This document shows positions 12,789-26,766 of a stretch of 64,000 nucleotides of DNA, in pieces. Position numbers and translations under genes: made by a program. The stretch covers positions 11,843,475 to 11,907,474 of the forward strand of contig CM040441.1 in the NCBI GenBank assembly GCA_022749755.1, read 5' to 3'. This DNA comes from Azadirachta indica. Its lineage: Eukaryota; Streptophyta; Magnoliopsida; Sapindales; Meliaceae. Each line of letters starts with the position of its first letter. The stretch's first letter is position 1. Under the pieces are notes generated by a model. That model was not told where the DNA came from and made no database searches. It was given only the letters and a program-made list of their open reading frames with translations.

Positions 12789-14487
12789 TTATGAACGGAC
12801 ACAAGTAGATTTGCTCTTGAACATTCTCCTCTCTGGCCTGCTTTCAAAGATGGGTGAATCATGTATACCCCTTGCCTGATCATATATATGCATAGTTTCT
12901 CCATTGAAGTACCAAAAATTATCCTGTTTCTTCGATATTCGACTCCGGAGGTGTGGGTAACCTTTAAAGAAATAATCAGATGGATCAAAGATCGGAGATT
13001 CTTTCTTTGTACGGCCATGATTTTGGAACAAATTGCTTGATGGGTTAACAAGGAGGGATTCTTTCCTTGACGCAGCATTTGTACTCAAACAGTTGTCTAT
13101 CACCTTTGCCTCTTCTTTGAATCTTTCTTTAATGTCCTTCAGATTTCTCAGGATTTTATAAGATCTGGACCAGTTTGCAGGATTCCAAGGCTTGTGTTTT
13201 GATGCATGTGAATTCACTGTAGACTTACAGCTTGTGTAGGGTATTTTATTGCACTGTATGCAAAACCTTTTCCATCTCTCCACATTGAATGCTCTTCTCT
13301 GTGCACTGTCTGAAAGACATGTATATGCCTGCAGCCAAAAATTGTAGCTTGAAACTAAGAATACAGCAGAGGCAAAGCAATACCAAACGATCATAGAAAC
13401 AAAGTAATTAGCAAAGCAATAACAAGAGATTAGTTTGGTTCAGTAATGAGTTCATTGTGAAATGAATATTCATACCTAACAAGCACATGCTGTTGGTAAA
13501 AATTGGTGATTTTCGAGAACAAAATTGTGTTGCCAAATTGATTGGTGTACCTTTCTCTCTTTATGGTTTTGTCTCGTGGGACAACCCTACTAACTGTCTA
13601 TCTCATCCATTCCACGAGAGTCCAATAATGCAACTCTTATAGCACCAACATTCAAAACTTTAACTGGGTTCTGTTCTTTGGTTTATTGAAATCTTTAAGG
13701 TGGTTGTGCCCTGAAACTTGTGACAAAATTCAAACCCTTTAGTTTGCCTTGTTATTTGTGAAAATAGTATAGGGCCCATCTCCCTTTTTCTCGCCCTCTC
13801 AAATCATTAAAGTGTTCATTTCCTTTTTCAAATTATACACAAACAAGAATCAAATTTGCAATCTATAATCTAATAATTCAGAAGCTCTAGTTGCTTTAAC
13901 CGGTGAAGTTTCTATTTAGGTTGAGACCAGAAACGGAGAGTGGTTTTAGTTTACATTCCAAGCAATCCATTTTAACCTTCACCATCTACGGAAGTATTCC
14001 AAGATGAAACAAAGCATGCAAAACTATCAACCTAACCTTTAAAATAAGCTTGAATGCAGTTTCAGCTTTTGGGTGCTTGTTCTTGTCTGGATGAAGCTGC
14101 AAAGCTGCAAGAAAATTGCAAATTCCCTCGTCACAGATAAGGAAAAAACAACTTGTACGCACTTGCATTTCTTCACTAACAAAACCTACCTAGTTTATGG
14201 TACCGCTTTCGTATAACATCCATTTCTGCATCTTCTCCAACCTGATAAAATCAAGCCCAAAACTTAAAAATCCTGAATCAAACAAAGAAACCCACAAAAG
14301 GATTGATCAAGATCAAAGACCAGCTGGAAGAACTTACACCGAGAAGACGATACCAGTCAATGAAATGCGAATCAACCGGATTAGGACTAAGCCTGTGAGC
14401 GCAGGAAATGGAGCTTCTTGAAATGGAGCAAATCTCTAACACTAACTGGGATTTGATATCTGAATCTTCTTGTTCAGCTCTCCCCAT
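12789..14487 (-). CDS. J-domain (DnaJ/Hsp40-like) protein
   Basis: Type III J-protein, a likely cochaperone stimulating Hsp70 ATPase activity. Four exons on the minus strand: 14487-14338, 14241-14190, 14104-14037 and 13328-12789. They join to 270 codons (269 residues). The J domain spans about residues 44-107: WYRLLGV, a basic helix (RKRYHKLALQL), the HPD tripeptide at residues 72-74, and the closing helix (AFKLILKAYTCLSDSAQRRAF). There is no Gly/Phe-rich region, zinc finger or DnaJ C-terminal domain. The rest is basic and Ser-rich, and residues 112-117 (CIQCNK) hold a lone CxxC. No signal peptide or membrane segment is evident. Start at 14487 (MGRAEQEDSD) is the first ATG of the frame. The J domain is certain; the client and compartment are unknown. 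It lies tail to tail with APUM24. Confidence 0.88.
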
Positions 14488-14719
14488 TTACAAAAACGAA
14501 AGAGAAAACTCAGAAATGAGATCGAGAGAAATGTGAAAATGGGTTAAAAGAAAGAAGCGGAGCGGTTAAGAGAAAAGAGCAAAAGTTTGCGGGAGAGAAT
14601 TTTGAAAGTGGATCAGTTGGTGGGAACTAATAAGGGAAGAGACAGAGATATATTAGAGACTTGAGAGGTTAACGTTGAGTTTGTCATGTGGATGTCTTCC
14701 TCTTTTTTTAAAAATTATT

Positions 14720-17700
14720 ACCATTTAGCTTCAGCTTCTTTGGAAGTGCTTTGGCACGAAAGTGATTTTTATTCACACGATTTAACGGCAAAGGCATATG
14801 TGATAAAATTGACAAACTCTTCAAAATAGAATATGAATTTACGAATAGTTATGCATATTAATATATATTTATGCTCGTGAAAAAGTATTGAAAGCATACA
14901 AGTGATATTATTTTCTCACGAAATTATTGATTTCCATCACAAAATATAATATATTATTTAATGTTTTGGAACATCAGCAAAACAATCTTTCCAAATTTGA
15001 GCAGTAGTATTTAAGAACGGATTTATTTATGTTAGGATAGTTCGGTGCAGTTATTTCCACAAATTGATCGTAACACGATTGTCTTTCATCTATAAGTTAA
15101 TGACAACATTCATCAGAGAATTTTTCATTTTTGTAATGCTATCTTTAATGGCCTAACCACGAATTGGTTTTAATTTATTTTCACATTATTCAAGCAAAAC
15201 TATGAATTTCTATTGGGAACAAAGGTAAAGCATAAGATTTTCAGCTGTGACAAGAACTGATGAAAACATGACCAATCTACTAAATTAAATGAATCTCTAG
15301 ACTTACCATATTATTTATATTTATACTATATCTTTTGGTGATTTTTAACAATAGAGTTTTTCAAAGTAAAATGAAAAGCGAAATTAAACTTTTTTAATAC
15401 GAAGAGATATAAATATTTTTTTACAAGTGTGGGCGAAATATTAAATGTAGTTAAAAACTTAAAATTTATCATAAATTTAATTTATAATTTATAATTAATT
15501 TTAAGAATATGATAATTAAAGTACTAAAAAAATATTTGATTTTTTTTTTGTTTATTTTAAAAGGTTTTTGATTGGAATGAAAAATTTTATCTTCAAAATA
15601 TCAAACTCTTATTGTTTATTACTATTTAAATTTAGGATAATTTAATAATATCAAGCATATTCTAGACTAGACTAGGAAGCAAAAAATGAATAATTTTATT
15701 TGAACACTAATATTATACTACATATTTTATAATTTTATTTTTAAATAATTAATTTGATTAAGTATTATAATAGTTCAATCTTATATATATATATATATAT
15801 ATATTGTAAATGATAGAATTATATATAACATAAGGAATATATAATACAATTATTATATTTGAATAGTAGATTGCACTCATGCAATTCAATAGTTTGGTGG
15901 GAATGACCATTTTTTTTTTTTTTTAGAAAATCTGAAAACTCATATTATTTATTGTGACTAGCTATATCATATGATACATGTACTGTTGTACATATTGTAC
16001 AAGGAGAATGACACACTTGTGTAGAATATTGATTGAATAAAAAGTGGTAAAAATCCTTTGAATATTGATTGAGAAGATAAGGGAAGGTAAGTTATTGGTA
16101 ATGGACAAGTATGACAAAGCTTTCGGTGGTGGTTGGTTTTTGCTAACAATCAACTTTATAATAATCAAATTGATGCGACGCTAATAAGCCAAAGAACTGA
16201 TGAATGAAATAAATGATTGATAGTTTGAAACTGGGAAGACAGAAAATTTTGAAGCTAACTTTATGAATAATTATTTTAATTAATTAATAAGTGACACTAA
16301 ATTCAACAAGTGTAATTGAACAGAGAATTGAATTCTATGACTATGAGGCAATGCATCCGATTGATTATGATTTGTGAACCTGATCGAACTTCATTCATTC
16401 AAACCTGGAGCGTTCAGTTGTGTGACTGTGACCCACACAGCGTGCATATATAATTCAAAGCCTACCCCTAGTTGAAACTTGAAACCAACAACGCCTAGAA
16501 CAGATTATATATTCTACATTATTAGGTTAATACAAAACCCTTTTGGCCCCTATTCTCTATTTTGTTTTTTTCTTTTTTTTTTTTTTTAATAAAACAATTT
16601 TACATTAATATGTTTTAAGTTTCCTTTAATTATGATATCATCTATGTTTGAATCCCAATTCTTTTCTTTTTTTTTTTTTTTATCTTTCTTTTATATGTGA
16701 CAAAGTTTTAACAAATAAACTTTTAATAACTTAAATTTCTACTACTAAGTAAGATTTGAATTCCAAATTCATTGTATCATTTCAAAAAATAAATAAATAA
16801 ATAAATAAATAAAAAATAGATCATGGTCCAATATTACTAGACATGAACCAAATAAAACTTTCAAGGTTCGAGACACAAAAAGATTGAAGTTATTGCAATT
16901 TATCTAGACAGTTCGGGTCAACTTAGAATCTAGAGAAATGGGATTTGTTTTATTGATTGTTTTCATTCGGTGGTGTTCTGTTCGGTTCTGTCCTGTGTAT
17001 GCATACGAAAACATAATAAGCTGGAATGGAATAGAAGAAGACAGCAAAGCACAATTCACTATAACTCAACTCCCTCGTCTGCCCAGAGTCTTAAATAAAA
17101 CATTAGCTAGCTACATTGGCACCTAAACATTAGGGCAGTTGCAAAAATTACGGTATAGGCTACTTGTCACTCCGAGTCATAATTGGAATTTCAAAACCTA
17201 TTAAATAAAATAATAAATGTATTGATATCAATTTCTTTTTATATTTACCGCTCCGCTCCGTTTCGTTTCTTTTTTAGATTATTCATATGTCCAATGCAGA
17301 TTCTTCCATCTATGTCAAACTAATTTATTAATTAATTAACGCCACACACTTATCATATCCAATTACAAGGAGACTATAAAAATAAATATTGTCTTTTTTC
17401 TTTTTTTTTTTTAATTTTTGTGCTAATCAATAATTGTTGGCAAATGATAGTTCAATTCAACTACTGTAGATTCACATGCAATTAGCAAAATGCGTTTCAT
17501 GTCTTGATTTATTGCTGAAAACCGATTGAGTTTTGTCAAGACATTTTAATGTAACTTAGTTTGATTTAATACTAAAAAAAAAAAAAAGGATCAATTCATG
17601 ATCTAAATTTAAATAATGCTTGCATGCAATTTTGTAATGATATTTCATCACTTAAAAATATAAATTACTTACATTATTTATTTAAATTAAAAATTCAGCA

Positions 17701-18300
17701 AAAACTATTAGACACATAATACAACATTAACTATTAACTTCATTCCATTAATGGGAGTGTAACGTCACTCGCTCTCTCGTTAGAAGGACGGCACATAACG
17801 GAGATTTTCTTATTTTTCTATTTTTTAAACTTATTTCGTTTTTTTTTTAATAAAAAATAACTATATAATATAATTAAATAAATAAAAAAAAAAAATTAAG
17901 AATATGTATCTAGTATTAACATTTGGCTAAAATTTGGGGTGGCTTTTGTCATTCAACAGGTCAATTTTCGCTTTCAGTTACTAATTGCAGGTGCCAGGTG
18001 GTATGGTTGGATTAAATTTGACAAATGGACCCATCAACGTTGGGCTTCATTCATCTCCGTCATCATCAACATCAATCCAAACCACATACTTTTTGTATGG
18101 GCCCACTCGAATTATTTTACGAGTTGGATCCAGGCAATGCTCTGTGAGCCCCCTCGTCGTGGTCCCAATAACAGAATGTCTCAAATGACATTCGGTTCCC
18201 TAAACGTTTATGCTTTCTCGAACGAAGCCATAGTTTTTAAATTATATCAAATACATCCCCGTCCTAAATCCGCAATTAAAATAACTTAAATACACTCCCT
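14720..18300. repeat. Tandem non-coding unit 1 (oldest, interrupted copy)
   Basis: First of three related non-coding units. A 5' block at about 14760-15130 matches 18430-18740. A block at about 16910-17090 (CACAATTCACTATAA), another at about 17270-17530 (CTTCCATCTATGTCAAAC, TCACATGCA, ATGCGTTTCATG) and a GC-richer 3' block at about 17930-18190 (CAACGTTGGGCTTCATTCAT, TGGGCCCACTC) recur in the same order in units 2 and 3. About 1.6 kb at 15300-16900 is found only here, and it includes an (AT)n run at 15782-15804. No coding potential is shared between units. Confidence 0.6.
15782..15804. repeat. (AT)n microsatellite
   Basis: About eleven TA dinucleotides in the AT-rich part of tandem unit 1, likely length-variable between individuals. 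Confidence 0.85.
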
Positions 18301-18399
18301 CGTATTGCGAAGATACTCGATGCAGTCTCGGAAGTGTGTTCTTGCAAGGATGGTGACTTTTTAATTTCTTATGCTTTAGCTCTTGTAAGGAGTGATTTT

Positions 18400-20300
18400 T
18401 TTTTTTTCTTTACACCATGTACTAGTAAAAGCATGTTTTATAAAATTGAAAAAATCTTTGAAATAAAATACAAATTTATAGCAATGGTCACAAGTTAATA
18501 TTTATACTTGTAAAAAAGCATCGAAAGAATAATATTGATGCTGATATTATTATCTTCTCTCTTAAAGTTATTGATTTGCATATACAATACAATAAATTAT
18601 TTAATGTTTTAGGACACCAATCATATAATTTTTCTAAATTTTAAATATCATAATAGTATAATAAAATTACTTCCACAAATTTATTATAACAATATTGTCC
18701 TTTAGTTATAATTTGATGACAACATTTACCATAAAACTTTTCATCTTTTTACATAATATATGTGATAGTTTCGTTACAAACTACTTTTAATTCAGTTTAG
18801 TATTATTCGAGAAAATCATGAGATAAAGGCACAAGATATTTAATTGTAATAAAAATCGATGAAAGTATGATCATTTCACTAATTAGCAAATTTCAAAATT
18901 TTAATGAGCATCATAAAATTTCATTGTGAAAAACTTGACATATACATGAGACATCACAACAATTTAATCTTAAATATATTAAAACATATTCAATAAGTAA
19001 ATCTTATTCTGTCATGAAAAAGTAATTGAGATGGATAACAAATTAAATCTTTCAGCGGTTGGTTAAAATTAAAGATAAGCTACTACTAGTTAATACGAGC
19101 AGGCCTTTCATTAATTAAATAAACTAGTTTACGTACATATATTTGGATTTAGGCAGCTTTAATAGCTTTTTTTATTTTTAAATGTAGATACCCGCCAAAT
19201 GAGTATATATATGTTCCTTCGGCTGGAAGGCTTAAATTGGGTCAACATAGAGCCTGAAGAATTTGGCTCTGATTGTTTGTATGGTTTTTTGTAATTTGTG
19301 CATGCATGATAAATTGGAATCAGCGAAGACAACACAATTCACTATAATTCTCATGTGCCCAAAGCAATTAAGGTATTGTTAATTATTTATTTATTTATTT
19401 ATTTATTTGGCTTTATTTTAGATTATTCGAATGTTTAACATGTCCAATGAAGCTACTTCCATCTATGTCAAACAAATTATTAATCAATCACTCAATTAAT
19501 TAATTAGTTATAACTAAATTGATGCTACTTATTTATTAGATCCGATTAGAAGAGATCAGAAAAGACAAATATTATTATTTATTTTGTACTAATCAATAAT
19601 TTTTGACAAATATAGTTCAAGTTCAACTCTTAAACATTTGCAGTCACATTCACATGCATAAGTGATGTAATGTAAGTTTATGCTAAGGCAATGCGTTTCA
19701 TGCCTGAAAACTAATTTATTTGGCCATCTAATCTTTTAATACTAATTTACATTTAAAATCGATTTCTTTTTGAAGGTTAAGTAATGCCTCAAATTTTATA
19801 ATAATATCACTTGATCGGTTGTATTACAAAAGTTAAGGTATAAAATAATAAATGACTTTATAATATCTTAAAGTGTTATGCTTTACGTAGTTAGTTATTT
19901 TATTACTTACAGTAACATTTTAGTGTCATCAATTTATTTGTCAATTCTTTAGCATATAAATCTAAATTAAAATATTAAAATCATAAAGAGAAATCAAAAC
20001 TTATTAAATGGAATTGAATTTGATATTTATTATAGCGGAAAATTTTCTCGTTGAAATGGGTCAATTTTTGGTTACTAAAAGTAGGACCGGTTGGATTAAA
20101 TTAGGCAAACAAACCCAACAACGTTGGGCTTCATTCATCTCATCATCATCTTTTCCTCTTTCATATCAACTAAAAGTTTACCAATGGGCCCACTCAAATT
20201 ATTTATGGGTTGGATCCAGCCACCCTCTAGCCCCACCCTCCGTGGCCCAACCTTCCGCCATTCTTTCCCCCGTCTAAAATGGCCGGAATGACAATTGGGT
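18400..20300. repeat. Tandem non-coding unit 2
   Basis: Second copy of the array unit: 5' block about 18430-18960, then 19200-19370 (GGGTCAACATAGAGCCTG, ACAATTCACTATAATTCTCA), 19430-19720, and the 3' block about 20030-20290 with CAACGTTGGGCTTCATTCAT and TGGGCCCA at 20185-20192. By eye it resembles unit 3 much more closely than unit 1, suggesting a recent second duplication. It contains a short (ATTT)n run near 19385-19407. Confidence 0.65.
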
Positions 20301-20399
20301 CCCTAAATTTTAATTATTTTTCGAAAAGGACATAGTTTATTCATTTATATCATATGAGTACTTAAAATTAGAATGATAATTAACGACACTACTCTTACA

Positions 20400-21900
20400 A
20401 TGTTGAATTTTGATTAGAGGTGGTAATTTAAGTTTCGTAATATATAATGTGAAATGGTCATAAGTTAATATGTATACTTGTAAAAAAACATTGAAAATAT
20501 AATATTGATGCTAATATTAATATCTTCTCTCTTAAAGTTATTGATTTACATTATGAAATATAATAAATTATTTAATGTTTTAGGACACCAATCACACAGT
20601 CTTTCTAAATTTGAGCAATTTCTTTTAAATATCAAAATAGTATAATATAATTACTTCTACAAATTGTGCTGTCTTCTGTGTAGATAGCCCTCAGAGGAGT
20701 ATATATATGTTCCTCCGGCAGTATAGCTTAAATTGGGTCAACATAGAGCCTAGAGAATTGGGCTTCGATTGTTTGTATGGTTTTTTATAATTTGTGCAAG
20801 CATGATAAACAGGAATCAAAGAAGACAGCACAATTCACTATGATTCTCAGGTGCCCGATGCAATTAATGCATTGTTAATTATTTCTTTTTTATTTTTTGG
20901 GAGGGGGGTGTTTATTTGTAGAAATTTGAATGTTTAATATGTCCAATGCATCTTCTTCGATCTATGTCAAACAAATTATTAATTAATTAGTTATAACAAA
21001 ATTCGTGCTACTTATTTATTAGATCCAATTAGAAGAGATCAGAAAAAATATTGTTGTTTATTTTATCTTAATCAATAATTATTGACAAGTATAATTCAAG
21101 ATCAACTTCCAAACATTCACAGTCATATTCGCATGCACACGTAATGTAATGTAAGTTTGAGCAAAGGCAACGCGTTTCGTACTTGAAAATTAATTTATTC
21201 AGTCATCTAATTTTTCAATACTAATTTGCAATTAGAAACAATTTTTTATTTAAGGTTAAGTAATGCCTCAAATTTTCTAATAATATCATCTGATCGGTTG
21301 TGTTACAAAGTTGAAGTATAAAAATAATAAATGACTTTATAATATCTTAAAGTGTTATGCTTTAAGTAGTTAGTTATTTTATTACTTACAGTGACAATTT
21401 AACGTCATCAATTTATTTGTCAATTCTTTAGCTTATAAATCTAAATTAAAATCTTAAAATCATAAAGAGAAATCAAAACTTATCAAATGGAATTGAATTT
21501 GATAGTATAGCGGAAATTTTCCCGTTGAATGGGTCAACTTTTAGTTATTAAAAGTAGGAACGGTTGGATTAAATTAGGCAAACAAACCCAACTGCATTGG
21601 GCTTCATTAATCTCATCCGTTTCCTATTTCATCTCAGCTAAAAGTTTACCAATGGGCCCACTTAAATTATTTATGGGTTGGATCCAGCCACCCTCAAGCC
21701 CCACCCTCTGTGGGCCCAACATTGCACCGTTCCTACCCTTTTCTAAAATGGACTGAATGACATTTGGGTCCCTAAATTGTGATTTTTTTTCAAAAAAGGG
21801 CATAGTTTGTTCATTTATATCAAATAAGTACTTAAAATTAGAATAATAATTTACGACACTATTCTTCCAGTGTTAAATTTTAATTAGAGGTGATAGTTCA
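20400..21900. repeat. Tandem non-coding unit 3
   Basis: Third copy: a truncated 5' block at about 20455-20650, then 20690-20870, 20930-21200, a stretch at 21240-21500 nearly identical to 19770-20030, and the 3' block at about 21510-21780. The 3' block carries TGGGCCCA at 21653-21660 and again at 21711-21718. The open frames overlying the 3' blocks of units 2 and 3 agree for about 30 codons and then run in different frames, so they do not look like a conserved peptide. Confidence 0.65.
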
Positions 21901-22752
21901 AGTTAGGTATATATAATGTTCGATTAACATATAATATATTTTAGATTAGTACAAATATGACTTACTCTAACAATGAATATTATGGATTAAAAATAACAAA
22001 TCATAATAAATACAATTATAATAAATACAATTATTAAATGTTATCTTTTTAGTAATTTAAATCAATTTTAAATCGTTAACTTTGTGATATATTCATATTA
22101 GTTTGATGAATTATATGATAAATAGTTACAGTCATTTTTAATTTGAATTATTATAAATATAATACATGGGACGAAACTTAAAATACAAAATATTATGAAC
22201 CTTTTTGATATACGTAAACAAATTAGCTTACTTTAAGAAAATATAAGAACTCCTGGACTCTATGATATTTCTCTGTTCACAAATCCTCTCACTTGTCCAG
22301 CCTCATCTCCATAATTCACACGTAAGAATGATTTAATTAAAAAAAAAAAAATCGTAAAGTAAACGCACCGGATTTACCTTTCGTCTCATCCACCACTATC
22401 GATGATCCTAATCCCTAACGTGCGCGCTCTTCCATCTGTTTCTTCCCTTCATCAGCGTGAAATTTTCTCATTTACTAAAATACCCTTACGCAGTTACCTT
22501 GAAAGGATGGCATATAATTAAAAGATTTAAGGATATTCTAGTACTTATACTGCCACCTTGGCTCCTGAGTCCTGACACGTCTAAACTAGTAAAACTTACA
22601 AGCTTCGACGACGTTTCGAAAATCGGCGCATTTCTCTGTCTCTCTTCTGTCACCCGAATCTAGCCTCTTCTTCTTAAAGCCACTTATCTTCTAAAAATTT
22701 TCACTTTCGTCACTTCTGCGATCTCCGGTTCAGATGCTCTGATCGCGATCCG
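21900..22752. other. Spacer and probable promoter of the class-3 lipase gene
   Basis: The first 350 bases are very AT-rich with nothing recognised. From about 22240 the composition becomes more balanced, with CT-rich runs (22620-22690) typical of a plant 5' UTR before the ATG at 22753. The open frame at 22457-22663 ends before the gene and resembles no known protein. Confidence 0.5.
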
Positions 22753-25700
22753 ATGGCGGCTGGAACAATGGTCACGGCGGCAGGCGCGGCGGTGCTGCTG
22801 TACTTTGTGCTGAGCCGTAGAATAGCTGCGAAAGACTCGGAGGATTCTGAGAAAAGTGGAGATTTATCGAAATCGAATAGATCGGTGGTGAAGAGAAGGA
22901 TTGTTAGACGGCCAGCTCAGGCGCCAGCCACGTGGATTGAGACTATTGCTACTCTGTCTGAGACGCTGCGTTTTACTTACTCCGAGACTTTGGGCAAATG
23001 GCCGATTGCTGACTTGGCTTTCGGTATCAATTATCTTATGCGAAAACAAGTGAGTGTTTTTGAAGGATTTTTTATATGTAATTTTAATATGTAGTTTAGG
23101 TGTTAGTGAGTGTGATTTTGTTGCAGGACAAGTTCTTGTTAGCTCAAAGTTTTTTCTTTTTCTCTTTTTGCAAATGAAAAATACTGATTCGATACATTGT
23201 GGAGTCTGTGAGTTTATTAAATTTGGTTTGTTTTATTTTGATGCTGTGGAAGTACCATTTCTTCAAGAATTTTCTATCAATAGCCACTTGAGAGTTGGTA
23301 ATCTTGCTTTGTTATTTGTCACTTGCTCTGATTGTCACGATTTTCTTCGATATCGTGAGCTAATGAATATTTTTGTCCATCAATAGCTAATAAAACTAAG
23401 TGTTATTTTATTGCAGGGTAACTTACATGTTGCAAGTGTATATGCTGGAAGCGAATGTGTACAACTAAAAGGCCCTGAAATTATTGCGGAATTGAATAAC
23501 TTATTGAGATTATTGACCCTATGCATGCTCTTCTCAAAGAAGCCATTTCCGGTGTTTTTAGAGTCTGCAGGTTACTCTCAAGAAGAAGTCCTCCTTCAAA
23601 AACCAAAGGCAGGGGTAGGTCAATACATGCAGTGCCTTTCATATTTAATGGGTCTATCTGAATTGCAGTTTGTTTTTAAGTCCACTTTTCAAAGTAGATT
23701 TTCTTGTTCTTGTGTGTGTATTTGATAGCTCGAAATATTGAACATATATTCAAATGTCATATTTTTCAGAAATACCACAGATTGGTGTCAATAATTGTGA
23801 TTAATTTTACTTTAAAATTTCTAATTCTAAGTTACCAAACACAGTATGTACTATGCTTTGACAAGTGATATAAGATTCTTATATATTGTATTAAACTCAT
23901 TGTTGTCTAAAAATGTTGCTGACATCTTTTTCCGAAGATAGTAATTTTTTTACACAAAATGAAGAGATAAGTTCATTTGGTTTCTGTGGTTTTAGCTTCT
24001 TTCCTGGGGTGACTATGTCAGCTATTATTATTATTTTCTTATGGTTCTTCCTACTATGAATTTTCAAATTCTGTTTTATTTGATTTTCAACAGTAGTATT
24101 GAATGATGCTTTAATGTTCACAACAATGATTGCAGCTTCTGAAGCCCGCTTTCACAATTATACGTGATAAAAATTCAAAATGTTTACTACTATTGATTCG
24201 TGGTACGCATAGCATCAAAGATACACTAACAGCAGCAACTGGTGCAGTGGTCCCTTTCCACCATTCAGTTTTACATGATGGTGGGATAAGCAATTTGGTT
24301 TTAGGATATGCACACTGTGGAATGGTTGCTGCAGCTCGTTGGATAGCAAAACTTAGTACTCCTTACTTGCTCAAAGTTCTTGGTGAATATCCCGACTATA
24401 AAGTTAAGGTAATTGATCTACATCTTTCTGGAGGAGCTCATCTTGTTTTCTTACGAGTCTGATGGTCTTTTTGCACTTGTGTTGAATTCTACACTTTTGA
24501 GATACCCAAAAGAAAAAAAAAAATAGTTTGAATGCTAGTTAATCAGATCATAATATTGTTTCATTTGTTAGATTGCAAAATAGTATTTGAACTTTTGCAG
24601 GGTGTTCATGCTGAAGTATATACGAACTTTTGTTTGTTTCTTGTTCATCTGGTAACACATGTATGTTTCTTACTGAGGCAATGAAAATGTTTTTCTGGTG
24701 GAAACATTCTCTGGGTGGCAACAGATCTATGGTATTATGAATAAATGTGTTGTGTATGTTATTATTGTCATAAAAAATTCATGTAATAGATTTCTGTCCT
24801 TTTCCGCTTATTTTGCTTTTACTGGCCATGTGCTACCTGTATTCTTACCTGTACTGTTCTTAACTTGAATAACATTGTTAGCAATGCAATATACCTATTA
24901 GTTAATACTTCCATCAGAAGGCATTATTGGGTAATTATCTCTATCATTCCTCTGCACTGAGTCATATATGGTTTTCAAGGAAGCAATTTTTTTTCCTTTG
25001 CAAAACGATTTCTTGAATTGTTATAATGATCTAATTGGAGACTGTACAGAACTATTCTCTGCTGGAGGCTTAATACGTAACATCCCAATTTTTGTATCCA
25101 GATTGTTGGACATTCACTGGGAGGTGGTACTGCTGCCCTGCTAACATATATTTTACGGGAACAGAAAGAATTCTCCTCCTGCACTTGTTTCACGTTTGCA
25201 CCAGGTGTGTACTGCTAGTTTGCTCTGCTGGTCTTGTTTTGTCTCAAATACCTAAATTTTCTATTTCTATTTATTAACCCTGCTTTAGCAATGATATGCT
25301 GTGCCTAAATGTTTGAATTGCCATTTTGCAGCTGCCTGTATGACATGGGATTTGGCAGAATCAGGCAAGCACTTCATTACTACTCTTATAAATGGGTCTG
25401 ATCTAGTCCCTACATTCTCAACTGCATCTATTGATGATCTTCGCTCTGAGGTGCTTGATCTATTTCTCCCGACTGAAAGCAATATATATAACATTGATCC
25501 TTTACATTCACATTTGATTTCCAAACTTATCTTTTTAAGTAGTGTTGTAATCCTTTTGAACTGCTTGGCATCAGGTCACAGCATCATCTTGGTTGAATGA
25601 TTTGAGGGATCAGGTTGAACGTACAAGGGTCCTGAATGTTGTTTATCGCTCAGCAACTGCTTTGGGTTCTCATTTACCTTCTATAGCTAGTGCAAAAGCC

Positions 25701-26766
25701 AGGGTGGTTGGTGCAGGTGCTCTTCTTCGGCCTGTCTCCAACAGTACGCAGGTAACATTTCTAGGACAAATATCTAGTAATAATTGAACTTTCCTATCCT
25801 CAGAGTTACTCTCAGGTACAATTTTAGGGTTTGTGATGCATGTTGTGAGGGTTATCTTGACCAAAAATTTCAATCTTCTTAAGCGCTTATTGATTGTTCT
25901 TTAGGAGTAAATTCTGTTAAAATATTGAATTCTTGATGCAGGGCTCTGTCCCTCTCATTCTTCTAAGTTAAGATTATGGTGGGTGATTTGTGCTTGGTAA
26001 ATTTTAGGTTGTAATGAAGCGTGCAAAGAATGTTGCTGAAGCTGTTGTCAGAACCCGCTCAACTTGGTCATCATGGTCTTGCATAGGTCCGCGTCGACGT
26101 GCTGTGGGCTCATTGTCTAACCCTAAAGTACATGATATTCCAGAAGCTTCTCTTATGCCCGAATCTTGTTCTCAAACTCATGTGACTCCAGTGGTAACTG
26201 ATGACTATGCACACACTGAAGTAGAATATCATTCTTCAAGCAGTGCATCTGGACATGATGATACAGACGATGATGAGCCCCTCATCTCAGATGATGGTGT
26301 CATTAATAGATCCTCTGTAGAAGGCATTACTGAAGGAGAGTTATGGTATGAATTAGAGAAGGAACTTAAGAGGCAGGAGAACAAAGTTGATGTTCAAGCA
26401 CAACGGGAAGAAGCAGCTGCAGTAAAAGAAATTACAGAGGAGGAAAGTGTTCTAGCCAAAGCATCAGAGAGCAAAAATCCGATTTCCTCATCAGATGTTA
26501 CAGAAAGCCATCATTTCTACCCTCCTGGACGAATCATGCATATTGTCTCTGTACCTTCACCTGATACTGCTAATTTGGATGGCAATCTTCCCAATGAGGA
26601 ACAGGTTGGTGTATACGAGACACCGAGAGAACTGTACAACAAAATCCGGCTTTCTAGAACGATGATTAATGATCATTATATGCCCATGTATAAGAAGATG
26701 ATAGAACAGTTAATCAGACAACTTGGGAACGAAGAAGCATGCAATTGTGTAATAGTACAAGGATAG
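22753..26766 (+). CDS. Class-3 lipase, sn1-specific diacylglycerol lipase-like, membrane-anchored
   Basis: Alpha/beta-hydrolase of the plant mono/diacylglycerol lipase type, predicted to hydrolyse acylglycerols. Seven exons: 22753-23049, 23417-23614, 24136-24408, 25102-25204, 25332-25450, 25575-25751 and 26008-26766. They join to 642 codons (641 residues). An N-terminal hydrophobic segment (about residues 4-20) is a probable membrane anchor, followed by a basic stretch. The nucleophile elbow is GHSLGG with Ser261; the probable acid is Asp314 in NGSDLVP; the probable catalytic His is His567 in YPPGRIMHIV. About 150 residues of acidic, Ser-rich, probably disordered sequence (around 430-560) separate Asp from His, typical of this plant subfamily. 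The family call is firm; substrate preference is inferred. Its neighbours are not functionally related. Confidence 0.9.

Noticed and set aside
12695..13078. 127-codon minus-strand frame at the end of the J-domain gene
   Set aside because: Overlaps the last J-protein exon in another frame; the exon's own frame continues the J domain and terminates at 12789.
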